A DNA stretch of 64,000 bases from Hyphomicrobiales bacterium (GCA_900467745.1 UBQW01000043.1:62001-126000); one strand, 5' to 3'; numbered from the stretch's first letter, positions 53,506-63,718 are shown. Numbers and translations: made by a program. The notes: generated by a model from the sequence alone, not told the origin.

Positions 53506-53775
53506 TCAGTCTTCTTCGTAAAGCTTGAGAGCCTGCTGCAGGGCCGCCTGCGGCTGACGCTGACCCATGGTCATCAGGTCGAGCGCGACTTCGGTGGAGT
53601 TGATGACGGCGGCGGATTCATCGGTGTCCTGGCCGGCGTCGGTCCGGCGCTTGATGTCGGCCACCTTGCGGGCATCCTTGGCGGCGGTGCTGGCGGAGAC
53701 GCGCGGGGGAATGCGCAGCGCTTCAAACGCCGCGGCCGCCGTACTTGCCGAAATGGAACCAACCTGAACTGTCAT
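53506..53775 (-). CDS. Conserved hypothetical small protein
   Basis: An 89-residue, alanine-rich soluble protein (MTVQVGSISASTAAAAFEAL start, acidic LYEED end). I recognise no domain. The start codon lies inside a palindrome (CTGTCA-TG-TGACAG, 53769-53782), and no clear ribosome site precedes it. It is divergent from the small lipoprotein gene; the codon usage suggests it is real. Confidence 0.65.
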   Translation of the reverse strand: MTVQVGSISASTAAAAFEALRIPPRVSASTAAKDARKVADIKRRTDAGQDTDESAAVINSTEVALDLMTMGQRQPQAALQQALKLYEED

Positions 53776-53977
53776 GTGACAGATTTAGGACGGCGGACCT
53801 TCCCGCGCCGCTAAGAACATCGTTAAAATATTACCTTTTGTGATGGTTCTCGCGCCGGATTTGAGTTTTTACGCTATAGTGCAAATGTAGTGCGCCTCTA
53901 TATCTGTTTCATTGCCTCGTTACTTCTTGCATTACTCAACAACAGAATAGTGCCGGTCCTTCAAAGGAGGAGTTCAG

Positions 53978-54136
53978 ATGCGCCGCTTTCACTCTCTTGC
54001 CCTGGCCGGAGCGCTTGTCGTCACCGCCTTCATAGCCACGGCCTGCACCACGACGGAGCAGAGCCGCGATGCCAGCATGCCGCTAAATTCGGCCTGCGCC
54101 TACGGCTTCAACAATGACCGGCCGTGCAGCTATTGA
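53978..54136 (+). CDS. Small lipoprotein
   Basis: A 52-residue protein with a lipoprotein signal peptide: MRR start, hydrophobic residues 6-20, and lipobox TAC with Cys at 23. The mature peptide is only about 30 residues, with a Cys pair in NSACAYGFNNDRPCSY that may form a disulfide loop. The ribosome site is very strong (AAAGGAGGAG about 6 bases before the ATG). No family recognised. It lies 68 bases before crcB on the same strand. Confidence 0.75.
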   Translation: MRRFHSLALAGALVVTAFIATACTTTEQSRDASMPLNSACAYGFNNDRPCSY

Positions 54137-54204
54137 GGGAGTGGGGTGAACCGTATCGATAGCTGTCAATTGGCAACGCACCCCGCCTGCGCTACACCAA
54201 CGGC

Positions 54205-54582
54205 ATGATCCAGGCTCTTCTCGTCGCCGTCGGCGGCGCCATCGGTTCCGTGCTTCGCTATTATGTCGGTCAGTGGTCGTTACGGCTGATGGGCCCGAAC
54301 TTTCCGTGGGGGACGCTTGTCGTCAATGTTGTGGGATGTTTCGTGATCGGCGTTTTCGCGGAGCTGATCGCGCGGCGTTTCAATGCGTCGAACGAATTGC
54401 GGCTTTTGCTGATCACCGGGTTTCTCGGTGGCTTCACGACGTTCTCCGCCTTTTCGCTGGATGCGATCTCGCTGATCGAGCGCGGGGCGATGGCGTCGGC
54501 GGCGGTCTATATGGTGGCGAGTGTCGGGCTGTCGATGGCGGCGGTTTTTGCCGGGCTTGCGATGATGCGGGCGTTGATCTGA
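54205..54582 (+). CDS. crcB: Fluoride exporter CrcB/Fluc
   Basis: A 125-residue four-helix fluoride channel that works as a dual-topology dimer. Signatures are VGGAIGSVLRYYVG, GTLVVNVVGCFVIG and TGFLGGFTTFSAFSLD. I looked for a fluoride riboswitch in the 68 bases upstream and saw none. The ribosome site is weak. Followed by the pseudouridine synthase gene. Confidence 0.95.
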   Translation: MIQALLVAVGGAIGSVLRYYVGQWSLRLMGPNFPWGTLVVNVVGCFVIGVFAELIARRFNASNELRLLLITGFLGGFTTFSAFSLDAISLIERGAMASAAVYMVASVGLSMAAVFAGLAMMRALI

Positions 54583-54681
54583 GGTCTTCTGAGATTCAGG
54601 TTTCCGTTTTTGCGTAAAATGCTCTAAAGCCAGCGGCAAAGGCCGCGCCTGGTGCCGGCAACTCTTTCCGAAAGTACAGAC

Positions 54682-55674
54682 ATGGCTGGCATTGAACATA
54701 TTACCGTCGAAGCCGACGAGGCGGGCATGCGCCTCGATCGTTGGTTCAAGATCCACTATCCCGGCCTCGGATTCGGTCCGCTGCAGAAGCTGATGCGTTC
54801 CGGCCAGGTGCGTGTCGATGGCGGTCGCGTGAAAACCGATGCGCGCGTGCAGCCGGGGCAAGTGGTGCGCGTGCCGCCGCTCGATGTCGACGCCAAGAAG
54901 GCCGGGCCGATCGCCAGCCATGATCTCAAGCATGGCGGTGACTACGAGCTGTTGCAGCGCATGGTGCTGCATGAAGACGACAAGGTGATCGTGCTCAACA
55001 AGCCGGCCGGCCTTGCGGTGCAGGGCGGTTCCGGGGTGACGCGCAACATCGACAAGATGCTGGAGGCCTGGACGAGCCCGAAGGGCGAGAAGCCGCGCCT
55101 CGTGCACCGTCTCGACCGGGATACGTCGGGCGTGCTCGTCATCGCCCGTACGCGCGGTGCCGCGCAGAAGCTGACGGCGGCGTTTCGCGAGCGCGACACC
55201 AAGAAGACCTATTGGTCGCTGGTGAAGGGCGTGCCGCGCAAGCACGAGGACAAGATCTCGACCTGGCTGGTGAAGGAGCAGACGCCTGACGGTGACCGAA
55301 TGCGGGTCTGCAAGCACGGCGAGGAGGGCGCCGATCACGCGATCTCCTATTACAAGGTGCGCGAGACGGCGGCGCAGAACCTCGCCTGGCTGGAGATGGA
55401 GCCCTATACCGGCCGCACCCACCAGCTGCGCGTCCACGCGCTGCATATCGGCCATCCGATTATCGGCGACCCCAAGTATTTCGACGACGACCACAATTGG
55501 GATTTCCCCGGCGGTATCCAGAAGCGGCTGCACCTGCATGCACGCAAGATCGACATTCCGCATCCGAACGGCGGGCGCCTGCGGGTGACCGCGCCGCTGC
55601 CGCCGCATATGGTCCAGACCTGGAACCTGCTTGGCCTCGATCTGGCTGAGGCGGATCGGGAAGATTTTGAATGA
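54682..55674 (+). CDS. RluC/RluD-type 23S rRNA pseudouridine synthase
   Basis: A 330-residue enzyme with an N-terminal S4 domain (MRLDRWFKIHYPGLGFGPLQ) and a catalytic domain with Asp145 in HRLDRDTSGVL. YTGRTHQLRVHALHIGHPI is the downstream family motif. It isomerises uridines in rRNA; I cannot tell RluC from RluD with certainty. ATG at 54682 starts the S4 domain. It overlaps the HAD gene by 4 bases. Confidence 0.92.
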   Translation: MAGIEHITVEADEAGMRLDRWFKIHYPGLGFGPLQKLMRSGQVRVDGGRVKTDARVQPGQVVRVPPLDVDAKKAGPIASHDLKHGGDYELLQRMVLHEDDKVIVLNKPAGLAVQGGSGVTRNIDKMLEAWTSPKGEKPRLVHRLDRDTSGVLVIARTRGAAQKLTAAFRERDTKKTYWSLVKGVPRKHEDKISTWLVKEQTPDGDRMRVCKHGEEGADHAISYYKVRETAAQNLAWLEMEPYTGRTHQLRVHALHIGHPIIGDPKYFDDDHNWDFPGGIQKRLHLHARKIDIPHPNGGRLRVTAPLPPHMVQTWNLLGLDLAEADREDFE

Positions 55675-56336
55675 GTTCAGGCATGAAACTGGCATTGTTT
55701 GATTGCGACGGCACGCTTGTCGATAGCGCCGCGCTGATCCATGAGGTGATGGCGCGCACCTTCGTGCATTTCGGCCATGACCGGCCCGAACTCTCGCGGA
55801 CGAAGGCGATCATCGGCCTGACGCTCGATATCGCCATCGCGCGCATGCAGGGCAAGCCGCATGTGGACGACGAGGCGGTGGCGATGACCGCGCATTACAA
55901 GGCGATCTACGCCGATGTGCGCGCCGAAGCCGGCGTCGACGTGCCGCTGTTCGATGGCATCAGCGAGTTGATCCGCACGCTGGCCGGCAAGGACGAGGTG
56001 CTGATCGGTGCCGTGACCGGCAAGTCGCGCCGTGGGTTGGTTCATATTCTTGAGACGCATGGTTTTTCGCGTGAGTTCATCGTGTCGCGCACCGCCGACG
56101 ATTGCCCGTCGAAGCCGCATCCGGCCATGGTGACGGAATGCTGCAGCGAAACGGGGATGAATCCCGCCGATACCATTGTCATCGGCGACGCGATTTACGA
56201 TATGCAGATGGCAAAGGCTGCGGGCGCCACAGCGATCGGCGTGTCCTGGGGCTATGCAAGCGTCGAAGACCTTGTCGCGGCCGGCGCCGATACGATCGCC
56301 TACCATCCGGCCGATATACTGAAGCATTTTTCCTGA
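55671..56336 (+). CDS. HAD-superfamily phosphatase (Gph-like)
   Basis: A 221-residue HAD-IA hydrolase: motif I FDCDGTLVDS, motif II in GAVTGKSRRG, the Lys in KPHPAM, and motif IV VIGDAIYDMQMAK. It could dephosphorylate phosphoglycolate or a related small phosphate. It is translationally coupled to the pseudouridine synthase (ATGA overlap) and followed 8 bases later by the ATP12 chaperone gene. Confidence 0.9.
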   Translation: MSSGMKLALFDCDGTLVDSAALIHEVMARTFVHFGHDRPELSRTKAIIGLTLDIAIARMQGKPHVDDEAVAMTAHYKAIYADVRAEAGVDVPLFDGISELIRTLAGKDEVLIGAVTGKSRRGLVHILETHGFSREFIVSRTADDCPSKPHPAMVTECCSETGMNPADTIVIGDAIYDMQMAKAAGATAIGVSWGYASVEDLVAAGADTIAYHPADILKHFS

Positions 56337-56344
56337 GGTGAGCC

Positions 56345-57139
56345 ATGCGTGATCTGTTGAACGACCTGTCCGAGGGGCTGAGCCATCCCGATCCGATCCG
56401 CCGCGCGCAGATCCAGATGAAGAAGGCGCTGCCCAAGCGCTTCTACAAGGACGTCTCGGTGAGCGAGGCGCAAGGCACCGACGTTGGCTTCGTCGTCGAA
56501 CTCGACGGCAAGGCCGTGCGCACGCCGGCCCGCAATCTTCTGGCGGCTCCGACGCGCAAGCTTGCCGAACTGATGGCGGAAGAGTGGAAGGCGCAGGGCG
56601 ACGAGATCGATCCGGGCTCCATGCCGTTGACCAAGCTGATCAACACGGCGATCGACGGTGTTTCGACCGACACGCAGGCCGTCTTCGAAGACATCTTGCG
56701 CTTTTCCGGCACCGACATGCTCTGCTACCGCGCCGAGGGTCCGGAAGAGCTGGTGGCGCGGCAGACCAAGCTCTGGGATCCGGTGCTTGACTGGGCGTCG
56801 AATACGCTCGGCGCGCGCTTCATCCTCGCCGAGGGCATTGTACACCAGCAGCAGCCGCAGAGCGCGATTGCGGCGTTTTCGGCGGCGCTGCGCAAGCACG
56901 ACAATGCGATCGCGCTTGCCGTGCTGCACACGATCACGACGCTGACGGGATCGGCACTTCTGGCGCTGGCTTTTGCCGAAGGCGAGATCGACGAAAACGA
57001 AGTGTGGTCGCTGGCGCATCTCGAAGAAGACTGGACGATCGAGCACTGGGGCAGCGACGAAGAGGCGGAAGAACGCCGGACGCTGCGTCTCATCGATTTT
57101 CTGGCGGCCACGCGTGCTTTTTTGGCACTAAAGGGCTGA
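56345..57139 (+). CDS. ATP12-family F1-ATPase assembly chaperone
   Basis: A 264-residue ATP12 family protein: KRFYKDVSVSEAQGTDVGF, LDGKAVRTPARNLLAAPT, then AEEWKAQGDEIDPGSMPLT and the C-terminal EDWTIEHWGSDEEAEER. In mitochondria ATP12 protects the F1 alpha subunit before assembly; alphaproteobacteria carry the ancestral form. The gene lies in an operon with the HAD phosphatase. Confidence 0.93.
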   Translation: MRDLLNDLSEGLSHPDPIRRAQIQMKKALPKRFYKDVSVSEAQGTDVGFVVELDGKAVRTPARNLLAAPTRKLAELMAEEWKAQGDEIDPGSMPLTKLINTAIDGVSTDTQAVFEDILRFSGTDMLCYRAEGPEELVARQTKLWDPVLDWASNTLGARFILAEGIVHQQQPQSAIAAFSAALRKHDNAIALAVLHTITTLTGSALLALAFAEGEIDENEVWSLAHLEEDWTIEHWGSDEEAEERRTLRLIDFLAATRAFLALKG

Positions 57140-57208
57140 AATAGATTGCCATGACCGTCTTTATGGCGAAGATCGCGACTCTTAATGGGGTGGACGCGGT
57201 TTTTCGTC

Positions 57209-57685
57209 ATGAATATGTTTCAGTCGGTTATTTCCAAGGTTTTACTGTCTTTTCTCGCGCTCGTTTCGGGTCTGGCGCTGATTTCCTGCGGCTCGCTGAT
57301 GCCGAAGGAGCCGCCGGGGCCGATCTATGACGTGCGCAGCGCCGTGGTCCTATCCGGACCGAAAGTGCCGCCCGCCGTGCTTGCCGGTGTGGGCGATCGT
57401 GTCAACAAGGCGATCAACGCCACCGTTCGCACCGAGGTCTATCCACGCGTCGTGCTCACCATCCGCGTCGTTTCCGTCACCACGGGGCAGGGATACGACA
57501 AGAGCCAGAGCTCTGCCAATGTAACCGTCGATGCGGCTTCCGTCGACGACGGTACTGTCATCGCCGTGTCGAAATTCGATGTGCTCAGCCGCTCGAACCT
57601 TTCGGACGCATCCGACGAAATTCTTGCTGAAAACATCTCAGCGCGCATCCGGTCGATCTTCACGCTCAGCCCGGGGTCGGAATAA
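57209..57685 (+). CDS. Conserved hypothetical lipoprotein
   Basis: A 158-residue protein with a signal peptide (hydrophobic residues 8-25) and lipobox LISC with Cys27. The mature region is beta-rich (VVLTIRVVSVTTGQGYDKSQ) and repeats short VSKFDVLS patterns, reminiscent of envelope lipoproteins, but I do not recognise a domain. An ATG at 57185 is an equally possible start. It lies 70 bases after the ATP12 gene and 23 bases ahead of pccB. Confidence 0.75.
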   Translation: MNMFQSVISKVLLSFLALVSGLALISCGSLMPKEPPGPIYDVRSAVVLSGPKVPPAVLAGVGDRVNKAINATVRTEVYPRVVLTIRVVSVTTGQGYDKSQSSANVTVDAASVDDGTVIAVSKFDVLSRSNLSDASDEILAENISARIRSIFTLSPGSE

Positions 57686-57708
57686 GCGCGCCGCAACGGG
57701 AGGTCGCC

Positions 57709-59241
<1,533 letters not shown>

Positions 59242-59366
59242 GGTGAAGATGTCGTGGAAAAATGATGAAAATCAAGTGGATGTGATGGGAGCATCAGAAA
59301 TCGTGACTTCTCTGTTTTCAACCAGATCGCTAACGCTCCTCTGTCTTATGACTTAAGGAGAGACTT

Positions 59367-59759
59367 ATGCCCAGTTTCGAACGCCTCAACGCGTACCAGC
59401 CCTACGCGCTGGCTGCGCTCCGTATTGTTACCGCCCTGCTTTTCATCGAGCACGGCACGATGAAGCTTTTCGCCTTCCCAATCCCACAGGGTGCCGGCGG
59501 TCCGCTGTCGCCGCTGTTCCTGTTCGCGGCCCTGCTTGAGTTCGTCGGCGGCATCGCGATCCTCGTCGGCTTCCTGACCCGTCCGGTTGCCTTCATCCTC
59601 GCTGGCCAGATGGCTGTCGCCTACTTCATGGCGCACTACCCGAGCGGCTTCTTCCCTGCCGTAAACGGTGGTGCCGAAGCAATCCTCTACTGCTTTGTCT
59701 TCCTGTTCCTGGTCTTCGCAGGCGCGAGCGCATTCGCGATCGACAAGCGCAACGCATAA
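59367..59759 (+). CDS. DoxX-family membrane protein
   Basis: A 130-residue inner-membrane protein with four helices. RIVTALLFIEHGTMKLF and the LEFVGGIAILVGFLTRPVA segment are typical of DoxX/YphA proteins, which are linked to redox or thiol stress in several bacteria. ATG at 59367 has AAGGAG 7 bases upstream. It is separated from pccB by 125 bases and ends at a UUCG-loop hairpin shared with fghA. Confidence 0.9.
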   Translation: MPSFERLNAYQPYALAALRIVTALLFIEHGTMKLFAFPIPQGAGGPLSPLFLFAALLEFVGGIAILVGFLTRPVAFILAGQMAVAYFMAHYPSGFFPAVNGGAEAILYCFVFLFLVFAGASAFAIDKRNA

Positions 59760-59813
59760 TCGGCGCGTTTGCCGAGACGACAATTCAGATGCGTCGGGGA
59801 CGAGCGCATCGAC

Positions 59814-59845
59814 CGATCGGCCCCTTCGGGGGCCGATCGTGTTTC
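59814..59845. terminator. Hairpin terminator between DoxX and fghA
   Basis: CGATCGGCCCC-TTCG-GGGGCCGATCG (59814-59839), an 11-bp stem with a TTCG tetraloop, followed on the plus strand by TGTTTC. It lies between convergent genes and can stop either. Confidence 0.75.
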
Positions 59846-59855
59846 AGGAGCCTTA

Positions 59856-60689
59856 TCAGCCGAGACGCTCGGCGTGCCACTTCAGGTGATCGTCCATGAA
59901 GGTGGAGATGAAGTAGTAGGAGTGGTCGTAGCGCTCGTGCATGCGCAGCGTGAGCTTGATGTCGGTGTCCTTGATCGCCTCTTCGAAGAGCCAGGGGCGC
60001 AGGCCGTTTTCCAGGAAGCCATCGGCCTTGCCCTGGTCGATCAGGAATTCGGGGAAGCGTGCGCCATCCTTGACCAAGGCGCAGGCATCGTACTGGCGCC
60101 ATGTGGTGCGGTCGGCGCCAAGATATTTTTCGAAGGCGGGGGCGGACCAATCGGCGGTCGAGGGCTCGACGATCGGCGCGAAGGCCGAGCAGCTCTTGAA
60201 GCGGCCGGGGTTCTTCAGCGCGATGGTCATGGCCCCGTGGCCGCCCATGGAATGGCCGAAGATGCCCTGGCGATCCATGTCCATGCGGAAGTGCGGGCGG
60301 ATGAAGGCGGGCAATTCCTCGGTGATGTAAGTGTACATCTGATAGTTTTCGGCCCAGGGCTCTTCGGTGGCATTCAGATAGAAGCCGGCGCCCTTGCCCA
60401 TCTGCCAGTTGGTCAGTTCGTCCGGGACGTCGTTACCGCGCGGGCTCACATCGGGGCAGACGATGATCAGGCCAAGCTCGGCCGCCATGCGGCGGTACTC
60501 GCCCTTTTCCATGGCGTTGGCGTGGGTGCAGGTGAGGCCCGAGAGGTACCAGAGGACAGGGCAGGGCTTTTCGATCGCCTGTGGGGGCACGAAGACCGCG
60601 AAGGTCATGTCGCACTTCAGGGCCTCGGAGGTGTGCGTGAAAACGCCCTGCATGCCGCCAAAGGCGGTCGCCTGGGAAATGATGTTCAT
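59856..60689 (-). CDS. fghA: S-formylglutathione hydrolase
   Basis: A 277-residue esterase-D type hydrolase that splits S-formylglutathione into formate and glutathione, the last step of glutathione-dependent formaldehyde oxidation. Nucleophile Ser147 in GHSMGGHGAM; YLSGLTCTHANAMEKG and the late HERYDHSYYFI with the catalytic His are diagnostic. ATG at 60689 follows AGGAGAATAG and comes one base after the stop of the YaiI-family gene. The longer frame to 61007 is antisense-like. Confidence 0.95.
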   Translation of the reverse strand: MNIISQATAFGGMQGVFTHTSEALKCDMTFAVFVPPQAIEKPCPVLWYLSGLTCTHANAMEKGEYRRMAAELGLIIVCPDVSPRGNDVPDELTNWQMGKGAGFYLNATEEPWAENYQMYTYITEELPAFIRPHFRMDMDRQGIFGHSMGGHGAMTIALKNPGRFKSCSAFAPIVEPSTADWSAPAFEKYLGADRTTWRQYDACALVKDGARFPEFLIDQGKADGFLENGLRPWLFEEAIKDTDIKLTLRMHERYDHSYYFISTFMDDHLKWHAERLG

Positions 60690-60690
60690 T

Positions 60691-61158
60691 CTATTCTCCT
60701 GGTGGTGGCGTGACAGCCTTGGCGCGGCGGCACAGCCGATCGAATGTTTCGAGAAAACGGGAGCGGTCCTTCGGGCTGAAAGCGGCGTTGTAGCCCTTGC
60801 TTTCGCCTGTTTCGCGCAGATGCGCGCCGAGATCGCGCATGGCCGAGGCCATGCCGATATTGGTGTCGTCGAAGACACGGCCGGTGGGGCCGGTGACGAA
60901 GGCGCCCGCCGCGACGCAACGCACCGCGAGCGGCACGTCGGCGGTGACCACCACGTCGCCCGATCCGCAATGTTCGGCGATCCAATTGTCGGCGGCGTCG
61001 AAGGCATTGGAGACGATGACGTTGTGCACCATCGGATCGCGCGAGGGGCGCAGGCCGGAATTGGCGACGAAGGTCACTTCGATGCCGAGCCGCTCGGCGA
61101 CCTTGAGGACCTCGGGCTTGACCGGGCAGGCGTCTGCGTCAACGTAGATATGGTGCAT
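60691..61158 (-). CDS. YaiI/YqxD (UPF0178) family protein
   Basis: A 155-residue PIN-like fold protein of DUF188: IYVDADACPVKPEVLKVAER at the start, GSGDVVVTADVPLAVRCVAA in the middle, GRVFDDTNIGMASAMRDL later. The family is uncharacterised; a nuclease-like role is suspected from the fold. Its stop lies one base before the fghA start, so the two are co-transcribed and the fghA ribosome site lies inside this gene. Confidence 0.92.
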   Translation of the reverse strand: MHHIYVDADACPVKPEVLKVAERLGIEVTFVANSGLRPSRDPMVHNVIVSNAFDAADNWIAEHCGSGDVVVTADVPLAVRCVAAGAFVTGPTGRVFDDTNIGMASAMRDLGAHLRETGESKGYNAAFSPKDRSRFLETFDRLCRRAKAVTPPPGE

Positions 61159-61271
61159 GGGTGTTTGTCGGTGTCCTGTCTATGCGCTCGTGCGATGGCT
61201 CCGGTTCGTTGCTTGGCGGCGCGAAGGGAGCGGGGGCTTGGTACCAAATATTTCAATCATTTGCGAGGGGG

Positions 61272-61309
61272 ACCAGCGATGTCGTTGACCGGTGACATCG
61301 CTGGTTTCA
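61272..61309. terminator. Perfect 12-bp hairpin after gfa
   Basis: ACCAGCGATGTC (61272-61283) pairs exactly with GACATCGCTGGT (61294-61305). On the plus strand TTTC follows; on the minus strand a run of C follows, so as a gfa terminator it is imperfect. Its ACCAGCGA stem end resembles the hairpin at 62083-62118. Confidence 0.5.
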
Positions 61310-61328
61310 TCGATGCCGCGCTCGATCC

Positions 61329-61907
61329 TCACGTCTCCTTCAGCGTGCCGGCCTTCTTCGCGGCGAAGGTCGCCAGCACGTCCATCAGCGTTGGGTTCAG
61401 GCAGTCGTAGGGCGCAAGACCGAGTTCACCGAGGCGGCTGCGAACGCCGGCCATGGCGGAGGGCGGCGTGCCGCTCTCGATGATCGAGGAGACGAAGGCG
61501 GCGAAGGTGGGTTCGGGCCAGCCTGGTTCCTGGAAGCGTTCGGGGTGGACGAAGGACAGGCCCTTGAACGCGTGATCGCGCTCGACGGGACCGTACATGT
61601 GGACGCCGCACTCCCTGCAGGCGTGGCGCTGGATCCGCGCGTCCTTGTCGACGACCGCGAGTTTGTCGCCGTTTTCGAGGACGGTGACATTGTCGGTCGA
61701 GGCGACCGCGACCACCGAGAAGGCGGCTCCCTTGGGCTTCCAGCACTTGGTGCAGCCGCAGGCATGGTTATGGGCGACCGTGCCCTTGACCGCCACCTTG
61801 ACCGGGCGGCTGGTGCAGGCGCAGACGAGCGTGCCGCCGCCGAAATTCGCCTGGCCTTTCTTGACCCCGCCATCGAGCGCGGGGTGGATCGATACCTGAT
61901 ATGCCAT
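61329..61907 (-). CDS. gfa: Glutathione-dependent formaldehyde-activating enzyme
   Basis: A 192-residue zinc protein that speeds formation of S-hydroxymethylglutathione from formaldehyde and glutathione. Zinc-binding cysteines are C29 and C31 (LVCACTSRPV), C50, C52 and C55 (CGCTKCWKP) and C97 and C100 (HACRECGVHMYG). Full family length. It sits between adhC and fghA genes on the same strand, completing the pathway. Confidence 0.95.
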   Translation of the reverse strand: MAYQVSIHPALDGGVKKGQANFGGGTLVCACTSRPVKVAVKGTVAHNHACGCTKCWKPKGAAFSVVAVASTDNVTVLENGDKLAVVDKDARIQRHACRECGVHMYGPVERDHAFKGLSFVHPERFQEPGWPEPTFAAFVSSIIESGTPPSAMAGVRSRLGELGLAPYDCLNPTLMDVLATFAAKKAGTLKET

Positions 61908-62082
61908 GCTCAGCTTCTCCTCCTCAGCTGCCGATGGCTCCCAAATCAGGACCGATTTGTGAAAAAGCCGCCGGCCATTTCAAAGTCGTGCCGCATTGCG
62001 TGGTGGGTGTGTCTTGGCGCTCCCTTAGCCCTGTTCGGCAGGGTCGGACGCTGGATGCAAATCTAACAAACCGGCCTTGTGA

Positions 62083-62118
62083 AAACCAGCGAATCCGCAT
62101 GGTGGGATTCGCTGGTTT
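62083..62118 (-). terminator. Terminator after the adhC-GNAT pair
   Basis: A perfect 14-bp stem (AAACCAGCGAATCC at 62083-62096, complement at 62105-62118) followed on the minus strand by TTTTCAC. It lies 12 bases after the GNAT stop. Confidence 0.8.
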
Positions 62119-62129
62119 GGGTCGTCAGG

Positions 62130-62594
62130 TCAGCGTACTGCCCTGACCATGTCGACGTGGGGGATACCGTCCTCGAGATATTCCTCGGAGGTCGTCTCGA
62201 AGCCGAAGCTGCCGTAGAAGCGGGAGAGGTGGCTCTGGGCGGAGAGGTAGATCGGGGCTTGCGGATAGCGCTCTTCGCAGACGGAAATGGCTTCGCGCAT
62301 GACGGCGTCGCCGAGGCGTTTGCCGCGATGATCAGGTGAGACGACGACGCGGCCGATCTTGGCGGGCGCGCGCTTGTCTGCCGGTGCGAAGATGCGGGCC
62401 GCGGCGATCAGGTCTCGGTCCTGCAGTAGGCGCAGGTGCAGGGCGTCCGCATCCTTGCCGTCGAGTTCGGGATAAGGGCAGTTCTGCTCGACGACGAAGA
62501 CGTCGACGCGCATCTTCAGCAACGCGTACAGCTCGACGGCGGAGAGCTCATCGAGCCTCCGCGCGTCGACCGTATAGTTTGGCTGGGTGATCAA
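62130..62594 (-). CDS. ElaA-like GNAT acetyltransferase
   Basis: A 154-residue GNAT of the ElaA type: LYALLKMRVDVFVVEQNCPY is the hallmark, with IGRVVVSPDHRGKRLGDAVM as the acetyl-CoA loop and SHLSRFYGSFGFE near the end. The substrate is unknown. Its start overlaps the adhC stop by 4 bases (ATGA), so it is co-translated with a formaldehyde-detoxifying gene. Confidence 0.92.
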   Translation of the reverse strand: MITQPNYTVDARRLDELSAVELYALLKMRVDVFVVEQNCPYPELDGKDADALHLRLLQDRDLIAAARIFAPADKRAPAKIGRVVVSPDHRGKRLGDAVMREAISVCEERYPQAPIYLSAQSHLSRFYGSFGFETTSEEYLEDGIPHVDMVRAVR

Positions 62595-63718
62595 TAGACC
62601 ACCACGCCGCGGATCGATTCACCCTTGTGCATGAGGTCGAAGCCCTTGTTGATGTCTTCGAGCGGCATGGTGTGGGTGATCATCGGGTCGATCTGGATCT
62701 TGCCTTCCATGTACCAGTCGACGATCTTCGGCACGTCGGTGCGGCCACGCGCGCCGCCGAAGGCCGTGCCCATCCAGTTGCGGCCCGTCACCAGCTGGAA
62801 CGGACGCGTCGAGATCTCCTGGCCGGCGCCGGCGACGCCGATGATGACAGACTTGCCCCAGCCGCGATGCGAGGATTCCAGCGCCTGGCGCATGACCTTG
62901 GTGTTGCCGGTGCAGTCGAAGGTGTAATCGGCGCCGCCGATCAGGTCGCCGTGGCGCTTCGTCATGTTGACCAGATAGGGCACGATGTCTTCGCCGACTT
63001 CCTTCGGATTGACGAAGTGGGTCATGCCGAACTTCTCGCCCCATTCCTTACGATCAGGGTTGATGTCGACGCCGATGATCATGTCGGCGCCGGCAAGGCG
63101 CAGGCCCTGCAGAACGTTCAGACCGATACCGCCGAGACCGAAGACGATCGCGGTCGAGCCGATCTCGACCTTGGCGGTGTTGATGACGGCGCCGATGCCA
63201 GTGGTGACGCCGCAGCCGATGTAGCAGACCTTGTCGAAGGGAGCGTCGGGGTTGATCTTGGCGAGCGCGATCTCCGGCAGAACGGTGAAGTTCGCGAAGG
63301 TCGAGCAGCCCATGTAGTGGTGGATCTTGTCCTTGCCGATCGAGAAGCGCGAGGTGCCGTCAGGCATGACGCCCTGGCCCTGGGTCGAGCGGATCGATGT
63401 GCAGAGGTTGGTCTTGCGCGAGGTGCAGGAATAGCACTCGCGGCATTCCGGGGTGTAGAGCGGAATGACGTGGTCGCCCTTTTTCAGCGAGGTGACGCCG
63501 GGGCCGACGTCGACGACGATACCAGCGCCTTCATGGCCGAGGATCGCCGGAAACAGGCCTTCCGGGTCGGCGCCCGACAGCGTGAAGTCGTCGGTGTGGC
63601 AGATGCCCGTGGCCTTTACCTCGATCAGCACTTCGCCGGCCTTGGGGCCTTCGAGCTGCACGGTCATCACTTCGAGTGGTTTTCCTGCCTGTACGGCAAC
63701 AGCGGCGCGAACGTCCAT
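62591..63718 (-). CDS. adhC: S-(hydroxymethyl)glutathione dehydrogenase (class III alcohol dehydrogenase)
   Basis: A 375-residue zinc alcohol dehydrogenase that oxidises S-hydroxymethylglutathione to S-formylglutathione with NAD. Catalytic zinc ligands include Cys40 (GICHTDD) and His62-Glu63 (GHEGAG); structural zinc Cys92, 95, 98 and 106 are all present (CRECYSC...C). FGLGGIGLNVLQG is the NAD-binding turn. ATG at 63718 gives the family start MDVRAAVA. Also called frmA or flhA. Confidence 0.97.
   Translation of the reverse strand: MDVRAAVAVQAGKPLEVMTVQLEGPKAGEVLIEVKATGICHTDDFTLSGADPEGLFPAILGHEGAGIVVDVGPGVTSLKKGDHVIPLYTPECRECYSCTSRKTNLCTSIRSTQGQGVMPDGTSRFSIGKDKIHHYMGCSTFANFTVLPEIALAKINPDAPFDKVCYIGCGVTTGIGAVINTAKVEIGSTAIVFGLGGIGLNVLQGLRLAGADMIIGVDINPDRKEWGEKFGMTHFVNPKEVGEDIVPYLVNMTKRHGDLIGGADYTFDCTGNTKVMRQALESSHRGWGKSVIIGVAGAGQEISTRPFQLVTGRNWMGTAFGGARGRTDVPKIVDWYMEGKIQIDPMITHTMPLEDINKGFDLMHKGESIRGVVVY

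Noticed and set aside
54137..54204. Possible fluoride riboswitch before crcB
   Set aside because: The gap is only 68 bases and lacks the conserved fluoride-riboswitch pseudoknot elements.
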